Origin: Clostridium carboxidivorans P7
GTDB taxonomy: Bacteria > Bacillota > Clostridia > Clostridiales > Clostridiaceae
NCBI RefSeq assembly: GCF_001038625.1
Contig: NZ_CP011803.1
Location: forward strand, 2,170,001 to 2,234,000
Direction: 5' to 3'
Length of the DNA: 64,000 bases
Shown here: one piece after another, positions 45,866 through 54,468 of the stretch
Position numbering within the stretch: position 1 is the stretch's first letter
How the letters are laid out: each line of letters opens with the position of its first letter
Notes under the pieces: generated by a model
Told to the model about the DNA's origin: nothing
What the model saw: only the letters and a program-made list of their open reading frames with translations
Database searches by the model: none
Program-made: the position numbers and the translations under genes

Positions 45866-46916
45866 TTATATTTCCTCCATACTGATAATATGCTGAACAT
45901 GCTCCTTCATTAGATACCATACAAGCTCCAACAGGATGTAGTGGTGTACACCCTTTGCCAAATACTCTGCAATCTGACGGCTTGCATTTTCCCTGCAAGA
46001 CATCACCACATCGGCATGCTGGATTGCTTTTTCCTGTGATTTTTGGTAAATTGAATTTACTTCTAGCATCAAACTCCTTATAAGCTTCTTTTAATTTAAG
46101 ACCTGAATTTTCAATGACACCAAGGCCTCTCCATTCAGAATCACAGTTCTCCATAAGTTCAGATACGATGGTTTGAGCTGCTTTACTTCCTTCCCGTGTA
46201 ACAACCCTTGGGTAACAGTTTTTAAAGAAACTGCCGCCTTCCTGTAATCTTGTGATTACTACAGCAAGTGCTGTCATGATTTCATTTGCAGTAAAGCCTG
46301 TTATTACTCCGCTAACGCCTTCATTAACCAAACTTTCACATAATTTTGTGCCTGTAATGGCATGTACATGGCCTGGATATAAAAATGCATCTGCGCTTCC
46401 TTTTAAAGTTTTGTATGCTCGTGGCATAGTTTTGTTTGCTGTAAGTAATGCAAAATTTTCAAGTCCTGCTTCCTTGGCTTTTTTTACCGATAGACAACTG
46501 GCAGGTGTGGTTGTTTCAAATCCTACTGATAAGAATACTACCTGCTCCTCAAGGTGATTTTTAGCATACTCATAAGCATCAATAGGTGAATAGACTATTT
46601 GAACCTTTGCCCCTTTTGATCTGGCTCCTGCAAGACTCATTTCCGAACCAGGTACTCTCACCAAATCTCCGAAAGTACATATTGTTACATTATGATGAAG
46701 AGCTAGCGTAATAGCTTCATCAATAAAGCCAACAGGAGTAACACAAACCGGACATCCCGGCCCTGATATCAATTCAATATTTTCTGGCAAGATACTTCTT
46801 ATTCCAAGCCTGAATATTTCATGAGTATGAGTTCCGCAAACTTCCATAATACGAAGCTTAGGTCCATCATAAGCTTGAATAATCTCCTTTGCAGTTTTTT
46901 TTATGTTTTCAGTCAT
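45858..46916 (-). CDS. hypD: Hydrogenase maturation protein HypD
   Basis: The protein has 352 residues. The signature EVCGTHTHEIFRLGIRSILP (25-44) and GPGCPVCVTP give Cys27, Cys55 and Cys58, the residues used in iron coordination and redox chemistry. The [4Fe-4S] domain at the end has CRCGDVLQGKCKPSDCRVFG, GKGCTPLHPVGACMVSNEGA and CSAYY. With HypC it is the scaffold on which Fe(CN)2CO is built. Its ATG shares a base with the hypC stop (TAATG). Complete, with all key Cys present. Confidence 0.98.
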   Translation of the reverse strand: MTENIKKTAKEIIQAYDGPKLRIMEVCGTHTHEIFRLGIRSILPENIELISGPGCPVCVTPVGFIDEAITLALHHNVTICTFGDLVRVPGSEMSLAGARSKGAKVQIVYSPIDAYEYAKNHLEEQVVFLSVGFETTTPASCLSVKKAKEAGLENFALLTANKTMPRAYKTLKGSADAFLYPGHVHAITGTKLCESLVNEGVSGVITGFTANEIMTALAVVITRLQEGGSFFKNCYPRVVTREGSKAAQTIVSELMENCDSEWRGLGVIENSGLKLKEAYKEFDARSKFNLPKITGKSNPACRCGDVLQGKCKPSDCRVFGKGCTPLHPVGACMVSNEGACSAYYQYGGNING

Positions 46917-47122
46917 TATAATTCCTCCATGATTTTATCTGTTTCCTTCTTATCATCGTTTGTAATTTTAGCAATGGCAATTCCTGCATGAACCATAACG
47001 TAATCACCTGGTTCCAATTCATCAATTAATTCTGCAGACACTTCTCTTTTTGCACCTGAAGCATCAATAACTGCCATACCTTCTTTAATCTTTACAACTC
47101 TTGCTGGTAAACCTACACACAT
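46916..47122 (-). CDS. hypC: Hydrogenase maturation chaperone HypC
   Basis: The protein has 68 residues. It starts MCVGLPARVVKI, with the Cys2 that binds iron after removal of Met, then AVIDASGAKREVSAELIDEL and GDYVMVHAGIAIAKI. HypC forms the complex with HypD and in [NiFe] systems delivers the Fe(CN)2CO unit to the large subunit. Here no such subunit is nearby, so the target is in question. Two bases separate it from hypF. Confidence 0.97.
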   Translation of the reverse strand: MCVGLPARVVKIKEGMAVIDASGAKREVSAELIDELEPGDYVMVHAGIAIAKITNDDKKETDKIMEEL

Positions 47123-47124
47123 AT

Positions 47125-49461
47125 TTATTCTCCTTTCTCCAATCTGTTTATATATTCCATTGCTGCTACAGCCTGCCCTAATGCAATTCCACCATCATTT
47201 GGCGGCAATAAACTATGTTTTAAAACTCTAAAGCCCATTTTTCTCAAACGTTCTATACTCATTTTTAATAATAACTGGTTTTGATATACTCCACCGCTTA
47301 AAGCTATTGTATTGATTCCACTTTCTTCTGATACATAAGCACATCCAGCTGCAATCATATCTGCCAACTTTTCATGGAAGAAATAAGCAAGCATTTGTAC
47401 ATCTTTTCCAGCTAAAGTTTCCTCTATAATTTTCCTCATTAAAATATCAGTTGCTAATATTAACTGTCCATCTGAATTTTCATAAACAAGCTTTGGCAAT
47501 TCAATAGCATCTATCTCACAGAACTCTGCACATTTTTCTTCATAAGCTTCTGCTGCAAATTCAAGAGTCATTGAAGCTTCCCCTTCAAAGGATGACTGCT
47601 TCCTAATATTCAAAACAGCACTTACAGCATCAAACAAACGCCCTGCACTTGTAGATATTATGCTGTTTATTTTATTATCAGCCATCATAAATTGAACACT
47701 ACAATTCTTCTCATCACACAATTTAAGCTGTTTTACAATTTCAGCTGCCTTTGCTTTGTCTTTGTATATACCATAAATCATAGACACTGCAATTCGCCAT
47801 CCTTCTTTAGGTGACAAATCACCACCAATTTGAACAAAGGGTTTTATGCTGCCTAGTCTTTCAAATCCATCATAATTAGATTTTAATAACTCCCCTCCCC
47901 AAATGGTTCCATCTGTTCCATAGCCTGTTCCATCAAAGGAAACCCCTATAACCGGATCAGAATAATCATTTTCAGCCATACAGGATAAGATATGTGCATA
48001 ATGATGCTGAACCTGCAGTACAGGAAGTCCAATTTCCTGTGCTACGTAAGTAGTATTATACTTTGGATGCATGTCACATGCCACAATGGTTGTCTTTGTC
48101 TCAAGCAGAGTTTCAAGTCTCGTAATGGATTCTTTTAAAGCTTTTACTGTTCTCAAATCTTCCATGTCACCAATATATGGTGATTGATAAAACAAATCAT
48201 TTTTGCCTATACAAAAAGTATTTTTCAGTTCACCACCCACTGCAAGTACTTCTCCCTTAAATCCCTTTGAAACCATAAAAGGCAGCGGTGCATATCCTCT
48301 GGAACGCCTTATCATATAAGGTTTTTCTTCAAAGAAATCCATAACTGAATCATCTGCACGAATACGAATCATCCTATTGTGTGATAAAATAACATCACAC
48401 AGCTTTGATAATTCCGTTATTGCATCATTATCATCTCTGCATATTGGTGCACCTGATGTATTGCCACTTGTCATAACCAGGCAATCCGGCATTACTATAT
48501 CATCATCATATGTAAATATGAGCAGCTGCAAAGGAGCATATGGCAGCATAACTCCCACCTTTGGATTATCAGGTGCTACAGCATCACACACTCTTCCACT
48601 TGGTTTTCGCTTTAAAAGTATGATTGGTTTCTGATGTCCATCAAGTACTTCTTTTTGAACTTTTGTGACTTCACATTCGCGTCCTACTGTTTCCATGTCC
48701 CTCATCATAACTGCAAATGGTTTAGCAGGCCTTGTCTTTAATTTTCTAAGCCTCTGCACTGCTTCCCTATTTGTGGCATCACAACAAAGATGAAAACCTC
48801 CAATTCCCTTTATGGCTGCAATGCCTCCATCATGTATTACCTGTCTTGCATAAGTAATTGCAGCTCTTCCTCTCTCATCTCTCCCAATGATATAAACCTC
48901 AGGACCACATTCATTACAACATACTGGCTGTGCATCATATCTTCGGGTTTCTGCGTGAGTGTATTCATATTCACATTCTGGACACATAGGAAATTCACCC
49001 ATACTAGTACGTACACGATCGTAAGGCATGGAATCTAAAATAGTAAGTCTTGGTCCACAGCAGGTACAGTTTATAAAGGGATGAAGATATCGTCTGTTAT
49101 TCTTATCAAAAAGTTCCTTTATACATTCTGGGCAAATGGCAATGTCTGGAGATACAAAGATCTCACCTTGCACATGTTCACTTTCAATAATTTCAAAGTC
49201 CTTAAATTTTTTTGATTCTTCCACTTCATGCACATCAATTTTTAATATTGATGAACGCTTTGGAGGATTGTATTCTAAATCGTACAAAAAACCTTCTAAT
49301 CTACTTTCTGTAGCTTGTGCCCATATTTCTACATAAGGTCCTTTATTACACACACTTCCAAGTATACGATTTTTATCTGCATGCCGGCTTACTGTAGGTC
49401 TGAACCCAACTCCTTGAACGATACCATAAACTCTAATAAGTAAAGTTTTATAATCTTTCAT
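47125..49461 (-). CDS. hypF: Carbamoyltransferase HypF
   Basis: The protein has 778 residues with all HypF parts in order: an acylphosphatase domain (VYGIVQGVGFRPTVSRHA, 11-28), two zinc-finger pairs (CPECIKELFDKN / NCTCCGPR and CPECEYEYTH / CCNECGPE, about 110-190), a YrdC-like domain (IKGIGGFHLCCDAT, KTRPAKPFAVM) and a Kae1-like domain (GVSFDGTGYGTDGTIWGGEL, ALSGGVYQNQLLL). It uses carbamoyl phosphate and ATP to carbamoylate HypE. It follows the first NifK-like gene by six bases. Confidence 0.98.
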   Translation of the reverse strand: MKDYKTLLIRVYGIVQGVGFRPTVSRHADKNRILGSVCNKGPYVEIWAQATESRLEGFLYDLEYNPPKRSSILKIDVHEVEESKKFKDFEIIESEHVQGEIFVSPDIAICPECIKELFDKNNRRYLHPFINCTCCGPRLTILDSMPYDRVRTSMGEFPMCPECEYEYTHAETRRYDAQPVCCNECGPEVYIIGRDERGRAAITYARQVIHDGGIAAIKGIGGFHLCCDATNREAVQRLRKLKTRPAKPFAVMMRDMETVGRECEVTKVQKEVLDGHQKPIILLKRKPSGRVCDAVAPDNPKVGVMLPYAPLQLLIFTYDDDIVMPDCLVMTSGNTSGAPICRDDNDAITELSKLCDVILSHNRMIRIRADDSVMDFFEEKPYMIRRSRGYAPLPFMVSKGFKGEVLAVGGELKNTFCIGKNDLFYQSPYIGDMEDLRTVKALKESITRLETLLETKTTIVACDMHPKYNTTYVAQEIGLPVLQVQHHYAHILSCMAENDYSDPVIGVSFDGTGYGTDGTIWGGELLKSNYDGFERLGSIKPFVQIGGDLSPKEGWRIAVSMIYGIYKDKAKAAEIVKQLKLCDEKNCSVQFMMADNKINSIISTSAGRLFDAVSAVLNIRKQSSFEGEASMTLEFAAEAYEEKCAEFCEIDAIELPKLVYENSDGQLILATDILMRKIIEETLAGKDVQMLAYFFHEKLADMIAAGCAYVSEESGINTIALSGGVYQNQLLLKMSIERLRKMGFRVLKHSLLPPNDGGIALGQAVAAMEYINRLEKGE

Positions 49462-49467
49462 CTTACA

Positions 49468-50520
49468 TCACATCTTTCCTGAAACTGCAAAATGGGGTAC
49501 ATCCACATACCTTCCCTTGAAGTCAGGTATTGCGCGTTTCAATATATTGTCACCTACAATTACATCATAATTTCCTTTTTCTATAAGCTTAACAAACTGG
49601 TCCTCTTCTGTAAGAGAAATATCCTGAACCTCTCTAAGCTCATCCTTTAACATAAACCAAGAAGCAACTGTTATATCTGAATTAACATTTCTATTTATTT
49701 CATCTCTGATAGAGTTAGCTATGACCTGCTGATGTATTACTAAAACCTTTTTACCTTCAAAATTTCTAAACTGTTCTTTCATTTCATTCTTTAATATATC
49801 TGAAACTAGTGGATAAAAGACTTCATAAGGTGTGCCAAACCTTTCCTTTAAATAATGTGCAGCCTTTAATCCAGCAGGTGATACTACTATATTTTTTGCA
49901 GCACTGCCAGCAGCTTCTACCTCTGACAAATCTGCTTTCATACCATAACAATAGACATTTTTAAAGCCTTTATTCTTTAGTTCAGATTCTATTTTATCTG
50001 CTGCCTTTAAATCGCTGATATCAAGTGGAATTGTTCCAATTACACCAATACTTCCTTTATCCACTGTGAGTCCATCTTTTACAAAGGTTTTAAACATTTT
50101 AACATAAGCTTTTTCAGCTCCCACATCATACAAATCCATACCAGTGGTTTCTACGGTAAAAACAGGTATTTGTAGTTTCTTTTCTGCCATTTTCTTTATT
50201 GCATTGTAATCAGTAGCAATAACTGATGGCACTGGGGTTCCAATAACCGCTGCAAATTTCACTTCCAATTTTTTAGCAGCATCTGCAAGTTTAGCCACAA
50301 GCTTGTCATCACGCCCCAGTATAGCATCCATATCACGAAGTCCTGCACTGAAAATAGCAGTTTTTTCTGCAGCCCATCTAGGCTCATCAAATCCACATAC
50401 ATTACCAGCACATCCTCCTGCATCACAGATAACTATAATTCCACCCAGCTTATAAAGAACAGCTGCCGCACCAGATTGGTCTGGTGCAAAAGGTGATATA
50501 TATTTTCTTAACCCTTTCAT
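49468..50520 (-). CDS. Nitrogenase component-1-like protein, NifK-type (set 1)
   Basis: The protein has 350 residues. It opens SPFAPDQSGAAAVLYKLGGI, then IVICDAGGCAGNVCGFDEPR with Cys32, Cys37 and Cys42, where component-1 proteins have the Gly-x-x-Gly-Cys segment. FAAVIGTPVPSVIATDYNAI and SVEAAGSAAKNIVVSPAG-like parts follow. It is homologous to the set-2 protein at 41613-42743, sharing DEPRW and GTP-x-P, but has three Cys where that has two. Three bases separate it from the NifD-type gene, so they probably form a pair. AAGGAGG precedes the ATG. Reaction unknown. Confidence 0.88.
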   Translation of the reverse strand: MKGLRKYISPFAPDQSGAAAVLYKLGGIIVICDAGGCAGNVCGFDEPRWAAEKTAIFSAGLRDMDAILGRDDKLVAKLADAAKKLEVKFAAVIGTPVPSVIATDYNAIKKMAEKKLQIPVFTVETTGMDLYDVGAEKAYVKMFKTFVKDGLTVDKGSIGVIGTIPLDISDLKAADKIESELKNKGFKNVYCYGMKADLSEVEAAGSAAKNIVVSPAGLKAAHYLKERFGTPYEVFYPLVSDILKNEMKEQFRNFEGKKVLVIHQQVIANSIRDEINRNVNSDITVASWFMLKDELREVQDISLTEEDQFVKLIEKGNYDVIVGDNILKRAIPDFKGRYVDVPHFAVSGKM

Positions 50521-50523
50521 CTA

Positions 50524-51828
50524 CTATGCCTCCTTAAAAGAACAATCCAATGAATGCTTCAATTCCTCAAATAATTTTTTTACACCAGCATACCCAAATG
50601 GCTGAATATCCTGATTCCAAGGTACATTTACACAGTCAGGATGATAATACTCTGCATCCTTGCCTATGGTTATATCGATATTTTCTTCACTGCAATCATA
50701 ATAGAGCATGGTAGGTTCAAGATTTGAATAAATCTTAGTACCTGGACTTAACTTGGCAATTTTTTTAATATAAACAAAGTCTTCAGAAGTAAGGCTAGCA
50801 TATATTTCAGCTACCTTGAAACCATATCTTAAAAGTGCTAAAGATAGTTCAAAAGAATTAGCATTCATGGTTTCCCCTACTGCAAATGTTATATCAGGAT
50901 AAGCAGCTTTCAATTCATCAATGCTCTTTTTCGCCTCATCATAATATTTTTGATCATCAAAGCTGGTATCAAGAGCACTTGCGAAAATTCGGTATTGATT
51001 TTGTACTTTATCTATCTGATACAGTCTTATAAGCTCTGCTGAAGGAATATTCAGCCTCTTCATAATGTCCTGTGCTGCAAATCTTGCTTCTGGATTTAAT
51101 ACAAGATTAAAATTTGCTTCCCCCATATGCATATATTCATCAAAGTCTTTTAATCTAGAAATTTCATTTATTTTCTTTATACCAATGTGGTGCAGCAAAT
51201 CATACAATTCGCAGTTTTCTATAAGTGGCGCAAAGTATCCCAATATATTAACTGTATCTGGCCTTTTTTCCATTGGTTCAAGTAGGGAATAAATAGACTG
51301 CCTTACATGTACCATAGGAGGTTTACGACCTTCTCTTGTCAATGCATACATATAACATGGAAGAACAGGAATATGCACCCTATCCATAGCCTTTCTGCAA
51401 ACACGCTCCATATCTGTTCCTAAGAGTGCATCCACACATGTGATACAAATCATAACTACTGATGGCACATTTTTCGTACATTTACATATCTCTTCCACTG
51501 CTTGAGGAATGTTCTTCAAGTGAGCTCCAGTAACAATATCAGTTTCATCCATTATCAAATAGAACATTCTTTCACTATATCCATCTGCTTCACTTAATGT
51601 TGCTGTATTCCTGCCACAGCATCCTGGAGCTACTAAAAGCATAACTGAGCCTGGTATTGCAAGAGCTGCACGCTTAACACCAAATCCTTTAGCACCAGGC
51701 GAATTAAAAGAAAGAGTTGCTGGTGAACTATAAATCAAATGGGTGCTTGAAATAAGTTCTGCAGGAATATTCTCTTTTCCTGATGCAGCTAAATTTTCCG
51801 CTGTAATATAATATGGTTCTTTTTTCAT
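50524..51828 (-). CDS. Nitrogenase component-1-like protein, NifD-type (set 1)
   Basis: The protein has 434 residues. [14 protein letters not shown] (Cys70, Cys71) corresponds to the second NifD cluster Cys and [20 protein letters not shown] (Cys128, Cys131, Cys144) to the third. The first position has no Cys ([10 protein letters not shown]). [20 protein letters not shown] matches the same spot in set 2 ([20 protein letters not shown]), showing the two are homologous. The Cys pattern differs between the sets, which suggests different clusters or roles. ATGA overlap with the NifH-type gene. The usual NifD Cys/His cofactor ligands are not evident. Confidence 0.88.
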   Translation of the reverse strand: MKKEPYYITAENLAASGKENIPAELISSTHLIYSSPATLSFNSPGAKGFGVKRAALAIPGSVMLLVAPGCCGRNTATLSEADGYSERMFYLIMDETDIVTGAHLKNIPQAVEEICKCTKNVPSVVMICITCVDALLGTDMERVCRKAMDRVHIPVLPCYMYALTREGRKPPMVHVRQSIYSLLEPMEKRPDTVNILGYFAPLIENCELYDLLHHIGIKKINEISRLKDFDEYMHMGEANFNLVLNPEARFAAQDIMKRLNIPSAELIRLYQIDKVQNQYRIFASALDTSFDDQKYYDEAKKSIDELKAAYPDITFAVGETMNANSFELSLALLRYGFKVAEIYASLTSEDFVYIKKIAKLSPGTKIYSNLEPTMLYYDCSEENIDITIGKDAEYYHPDCVNVPWNQDIQPFGYAGVKKLFEELKHSLDCSFKEA

Positions 51829-52586
51829 TTCATTCCCTCATCCTTAATTAATAATTTGGCTAAATTTAAAAAACACTGACTTATTGGAAGATTAGCATCT
51901 CCTTCAATAACTGTTTTTCCCATTTCCTCAAAATGATTGATATCCTGATTTCTTGGAATATCACCTACAATTGGAAGGCCAACTGAATCTGCAAAGCTTT
52001 TTACTTTTTCATCTTCATTTTCAACATTTCTATGATTGAATATGATACCAAGCACCTTTGCATAACCTCTATCTTCAAAATTTTTAACTGCACTATTTAT
52101 ATTATTGGCTGCATAAAGAGCCATTTTTTCACCTGAAGTAACAATGAGTACTTTTTCAGCATATCCTTCACGAATAGGTGCTGCAAATCCACCACAAACA
52201 ACATCACCTAAAACATCATAAAGTACAATATCTGGCTTGTATGTTTCAAAAAGATCTAATTCTTCTAATAAATTAAATGTAGTAATAATTCCTCTACCAG
52301 CACAACCAAGACCAGGCGTAGGACCTCCAGTTTCTATACACAGTACTCCTCCAAAACCTATCTTTGAAATATCCTCAATTTTTTCTGGATCTTTATCAAA
52401 TTCCCTCATATAATTCATTACAGGCATTAATGCTTCCCCGCTAAGCAAATTGATGGTGGAATCTGCTTTAGGGTCACATCCTATTTGAATAACTTTTTTT
52501 CCAAGCTTGGCAAAGGCTGCCGACAAATTACTAGTAATTGTAGACTTTCCAATACCACCTTTCCCGTATATGGCCATTTTTAGCAT
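51825..52586 (-). CDS. NifH-like iron-sulfur ATPase (set 1), first gene of operon
   Basis: The protein has 253 residues. Walker [10 protein letters not shown] (8-16), [10 protein letters not shown], Cys95 in [13 protein letters not shown] and Cys131 in [20 protein letters not shown] give a full NifH-type ATPase with the bridging [4Fe-4S] site. The Arg after the first cluster Cys, the ADP-ribosylation site in NifH, is present. It is shorter than NifH (about 275-295) at the C-terminus. TAGGGGG precedes the ATG. It is about 55% identical by eye to the set-2 protein, so the operon has two separate reductases. Confidence 0.95.
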   Translation of the reverse strand: MLKMAIYGKGGIGKSTITSNLSAAFAKLGKKVIQIGCDPKADSTINLLSGEALMPVMNYMREFDKDPEKIEDISKIGFGGVLCIETGGPTPGLGCAGRGIITTFNLLEELDLFETYKPDIVLYDVLGDVVCGGFAAPIREGYAEKVLIVTSGEKMALYAANNINSAVKNFEDRGYAKVLGIIFNHRNVENEDEKVKSFADSVGLPIVGDIPRNQDINHFEEMGKTVIEGDANLPISQCFLNLAKLLIKDEGMK

Positions 52587-52827
52587 TTTTTAACCCCCTA
52601 TGAAGTTTCATTATATAGTAATTTTTATTTTTTTATGTAAAAAAGCTCCTCCCAAGTTTGGGAAGAGCTTAAATGCGGTCATAGCATATAAATAATGCAC
52701 TAATGCAAAATACTACTTTTTTACTGCCCGCTCTTTATCTCAGGATACCTTCGCTTCAGAGTGACAACAATATTAAATTTTAGTTAAAATATCAGATAAC
52801 CGATTAACCGTTTTCTGAAATTTTTAT
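52587..52827 (-). promoter_or_regulatory. Structured leader of the Nif-like/Hyp operon, riboswitch candidate
   Basis: Between the predicted transcription start and the first gene lie about 240 bases of structured RNA. A first hairpin (TCAGA/TCTGA, 52793-52820) is followed by a core with CACTCTGAAGCG (52752-52763), CCTGAGATAAAGAGC (52730-52744) and TGACCGC (52675-52681). AAAGAGC can pair with GCTCTT in the 5' arm of the terminator at 52639-52670, giving an antiterminator. The words recall the Moco/Tuco RNA motif (CACUCCGAG, GGGAGAUAAA, CGACCGCC) from memory, but the helices do not all match, so the ligand is open. Confidence 0.6.
52639..52670 (-). terminator. Leader terminator (attenuator)
   Basis: AAGCTCTTCCCA pairs with TGGGAGGAGCTT in a 12-base-pair stem with one G-T pair, followed by six T on the minus strand. 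It lies 53 bases before the first gene of the operon, so it must be bypassed for expression. Confidence 0.85.
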
Positions 52828-52833
52828 ATATTC

Positions 52834-52862
52834 AGTTTATCACTGAGAATTGGCATTGTCAA
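52834..52862 (-). promoter_or_regulatory. Promoter of the Nif-like/Hyp operon
   Basis: On the minus strand TTGACA (52857-52862) and TAAACT (52834-52839) are separated by 17 bases. The -35 is perfect. No other good promoter is seen before the first NifH-type gene, and gene spacing inside the operon leaves no room for internal ones. Confidence 0.75.
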
Positions 52863-52882
52863 GAACTTACACCAAATTGTGT

Positions 52883-52914
52883 AAAAAAACAGGTGGAATT
52901 AAAAACTCCACCTG
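52883..52914 (-). terminator. Terminator after the CNNM/CBS gene
   Basis: CAGGTGGA and TCCACCTG form an eight-base-pair stem followed by seven T on the minus strand. It ends the transcript of the gene at 52982-54304 just before the promoter of the Nif-like/Hyp operon. Confidence 0.85.
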
Positions 52915-52981
52915 ATTTAAGCTTTCATTTTATTTTTTATATCTATGGTTTATTAAAATATAACTATATTAAACAAAAACA

Positions 52982-54304
52982 TTAAGCTTCTTTTGCCATA
53001 CAAACTTTTACTTTTTCAATTCTTCTATCTTTAACTTCTTCAATTTTAAATATTATATTTTCATAATTAACAGCTTTTCGTTCACCATTATGTGGTATAT
53101 GACCTAATAAGTCTACTACAAAACCACCTATGGTATCAGAATACTCTGAAATTAAGTTCAAATTAAGATAATTATTTAAATTATCAACTGATATAGAACC
53201 ATTAACAACAAAAGTATCATTATCAACTTTTTTTATTTCTGGTTCAGTATCATCATATTCATCATCTATTTCTCCCATAACTTCTTCTATAAGGTCTTCT
53301 ATAGTTGCTATTCCTGAAAAGCCGCCATATTCATCTATTAACACTGCCATATGATTTCTAGTAGTTTGAAGCTCCTTAAACAACTCATCAATGTTCTTGG
53401 TTTCAAGCACAAAATATGGAGTGTGCAGCATTTTACTTATATCAATATTCTTATTATGATTTTTATGAATCTCAATAAATAAGTCTTTCATGTACAAAAT
53501 TCCTATTATATTATCAATATCATCTTCATACACAGGAATTCTTGAATACTTTTCTTCCATGAGCTCATCCATAAGTTCATCATGTGGGGTATTTACATTG
53601 ATTAAAAACACATCTGGTCTAGGAGTCATAACCTCCTTAGCTACTTTATCATCAAATTCAAATATGCCATTTATCATCTGCTTTTCTGTCTCGTTAATAA
53701 CACCATATTCTCTTCCAACTTCAACCAGGGATTTTATTTCTTCTTTAGATATAGTTTCTTCTGTATTCTTCTTATCCAATCCAAATACTTTAACTAAAAT
53801 ATTTATAGATCCAGAAAGCAACTTTACAAAAGGTGAAGTAATTTTAGATAGAAATACAATTACTCCTATAGACTTCATTGCAAATGCATCTGGTTTTTGA
53901 AGAGCTATTCTTTTTGGGAATAATTCACCAAATACTAGTGTTACATAAGACAATACAATAGTTATAGTAACTATTGATACTTCACTACTATAAGGTACTC
54001 CAATGTTAGTCAAAAACTTAGTAAATTTGTTTGCTATACCTGTAGATGCAGATGCACTAGAAAGAAACGCTGCAAGAGTAATTCCCACTTGAATAGTAGA
54101 TAATGCTTTTGTCGGCTCCTTAATAAATTTTTCCAATAGTTGAGCTTTTTTATTTCCTTGCTCTGCCATTAACTTAATTTTATTCTTATTAACTGACACC
54201 AGTGCTATCTCAGCTAAAGAAAAAAATGCATTAATTAAAGTCAAAATGGCTATTAAAATAAATTGCCCCATTATACTCGGGTCGGGACTAGGGTCTGATT
54301 CCAT
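52982..54304 (-). CDS. CNNM/HlyC-CorC family membrane protein
   Basis: The protein has 440 residues. The CNNM (DUF21) membrane domain covers about residues 10-190 (FILIAILTLINAFFSLAEIA first; GELFPKRIALQKPDAFAMKS later). A CBS pair follows (EVMTPRPDVFLINVNTPHDE, YSRIPVYEDDIDNIIGILYM), then a CorC_HlyC domain (IATIEDLIEEVMGEIDDEYD to the end). Relatives act in Mg2+ or other divalent-metal homeostasis; the haemolysin name is historical. GAGGAATT precedes the ATG. It is complete and monocistronic. Confidence 0.95.
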   Translation of the reverse strand: MESDPSPDPSIMGQFILIAILTLINAFFSLAEIALVSVNKNKIKLMAEQGNKKAQLLEKFIKEPTKALSTIQVGITLAAFLSSASASTGIANKFTKFLTNIGVPYSSEVSIVTITIVLSYVTLVFGELFPKRIALQKPDAFAMKSIGVIVFLSKITSPFVKLLSGSINILVKVFGLDKKNTEETISKEEIKSLVEVGREYGVINETEKQMINGIFEFDDKVAKEVMTPRPDVFLINVNTPHDELMDELMEEKYSRIPVYEDDIDNIIGILYMKDLFIEIHKNHNKNIDISKMLHTPYFVLETKNIDELFKELQTTRNHMAVLIDEYGGFSGIATIEDLIEEVMGEIDDEYDDTEPEIKKVDNDTFVVNGSISVDNLNNYLNLNLISEYSDTIGGFVVDLLGHIPHNGERKAVNYENIIFKIEEVKDRRIEKVKVCMAKEA

Positions 54305-54468
54305 TAATAATTCCTCCTCAAATGTAATATATAATAATCATAATAATAACATAAAAGTTTAAATTTATCCAGTCAAGCATGTAAAAGGAAATTAAAATAT
54401 TTATAAATTAGCATTTTAAATTTGGTATAATAAAGAAAAAAGTTAAACATATGGAGGTTTAATATTAC

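Noticed and set aside
45866..46072. Alternative minus-strand frame within hypD
   Set aside because: It overlaps the conserved Cys-rich end of HypD in another frame and has no homology of its own.
44861..49461. Calling this a [NiFe] hydrogenase operon
   Set aside because: No large or small hydrogenase subunit, no hypA/hypB and no maturation protease are present; the flanking genes are all nitrogenase-like.
41613..52586. Calling this a true N2-fixing nif cluster
   Set aside because: The NifD/K-like proteins (350-442 residues) are shorter than NifD and NifK, the usual cofactor ligands are not visible, and nifB, nifV and other cofactor genes are absent from the window.
52725..52765. TPP riboswitch in the operon leader
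   Set aside because: CTGAGA is present, but the other conserved TPP parts (the ACCTGATCTGG-type segment and the closing GGGG/CCCC stem) are missing.
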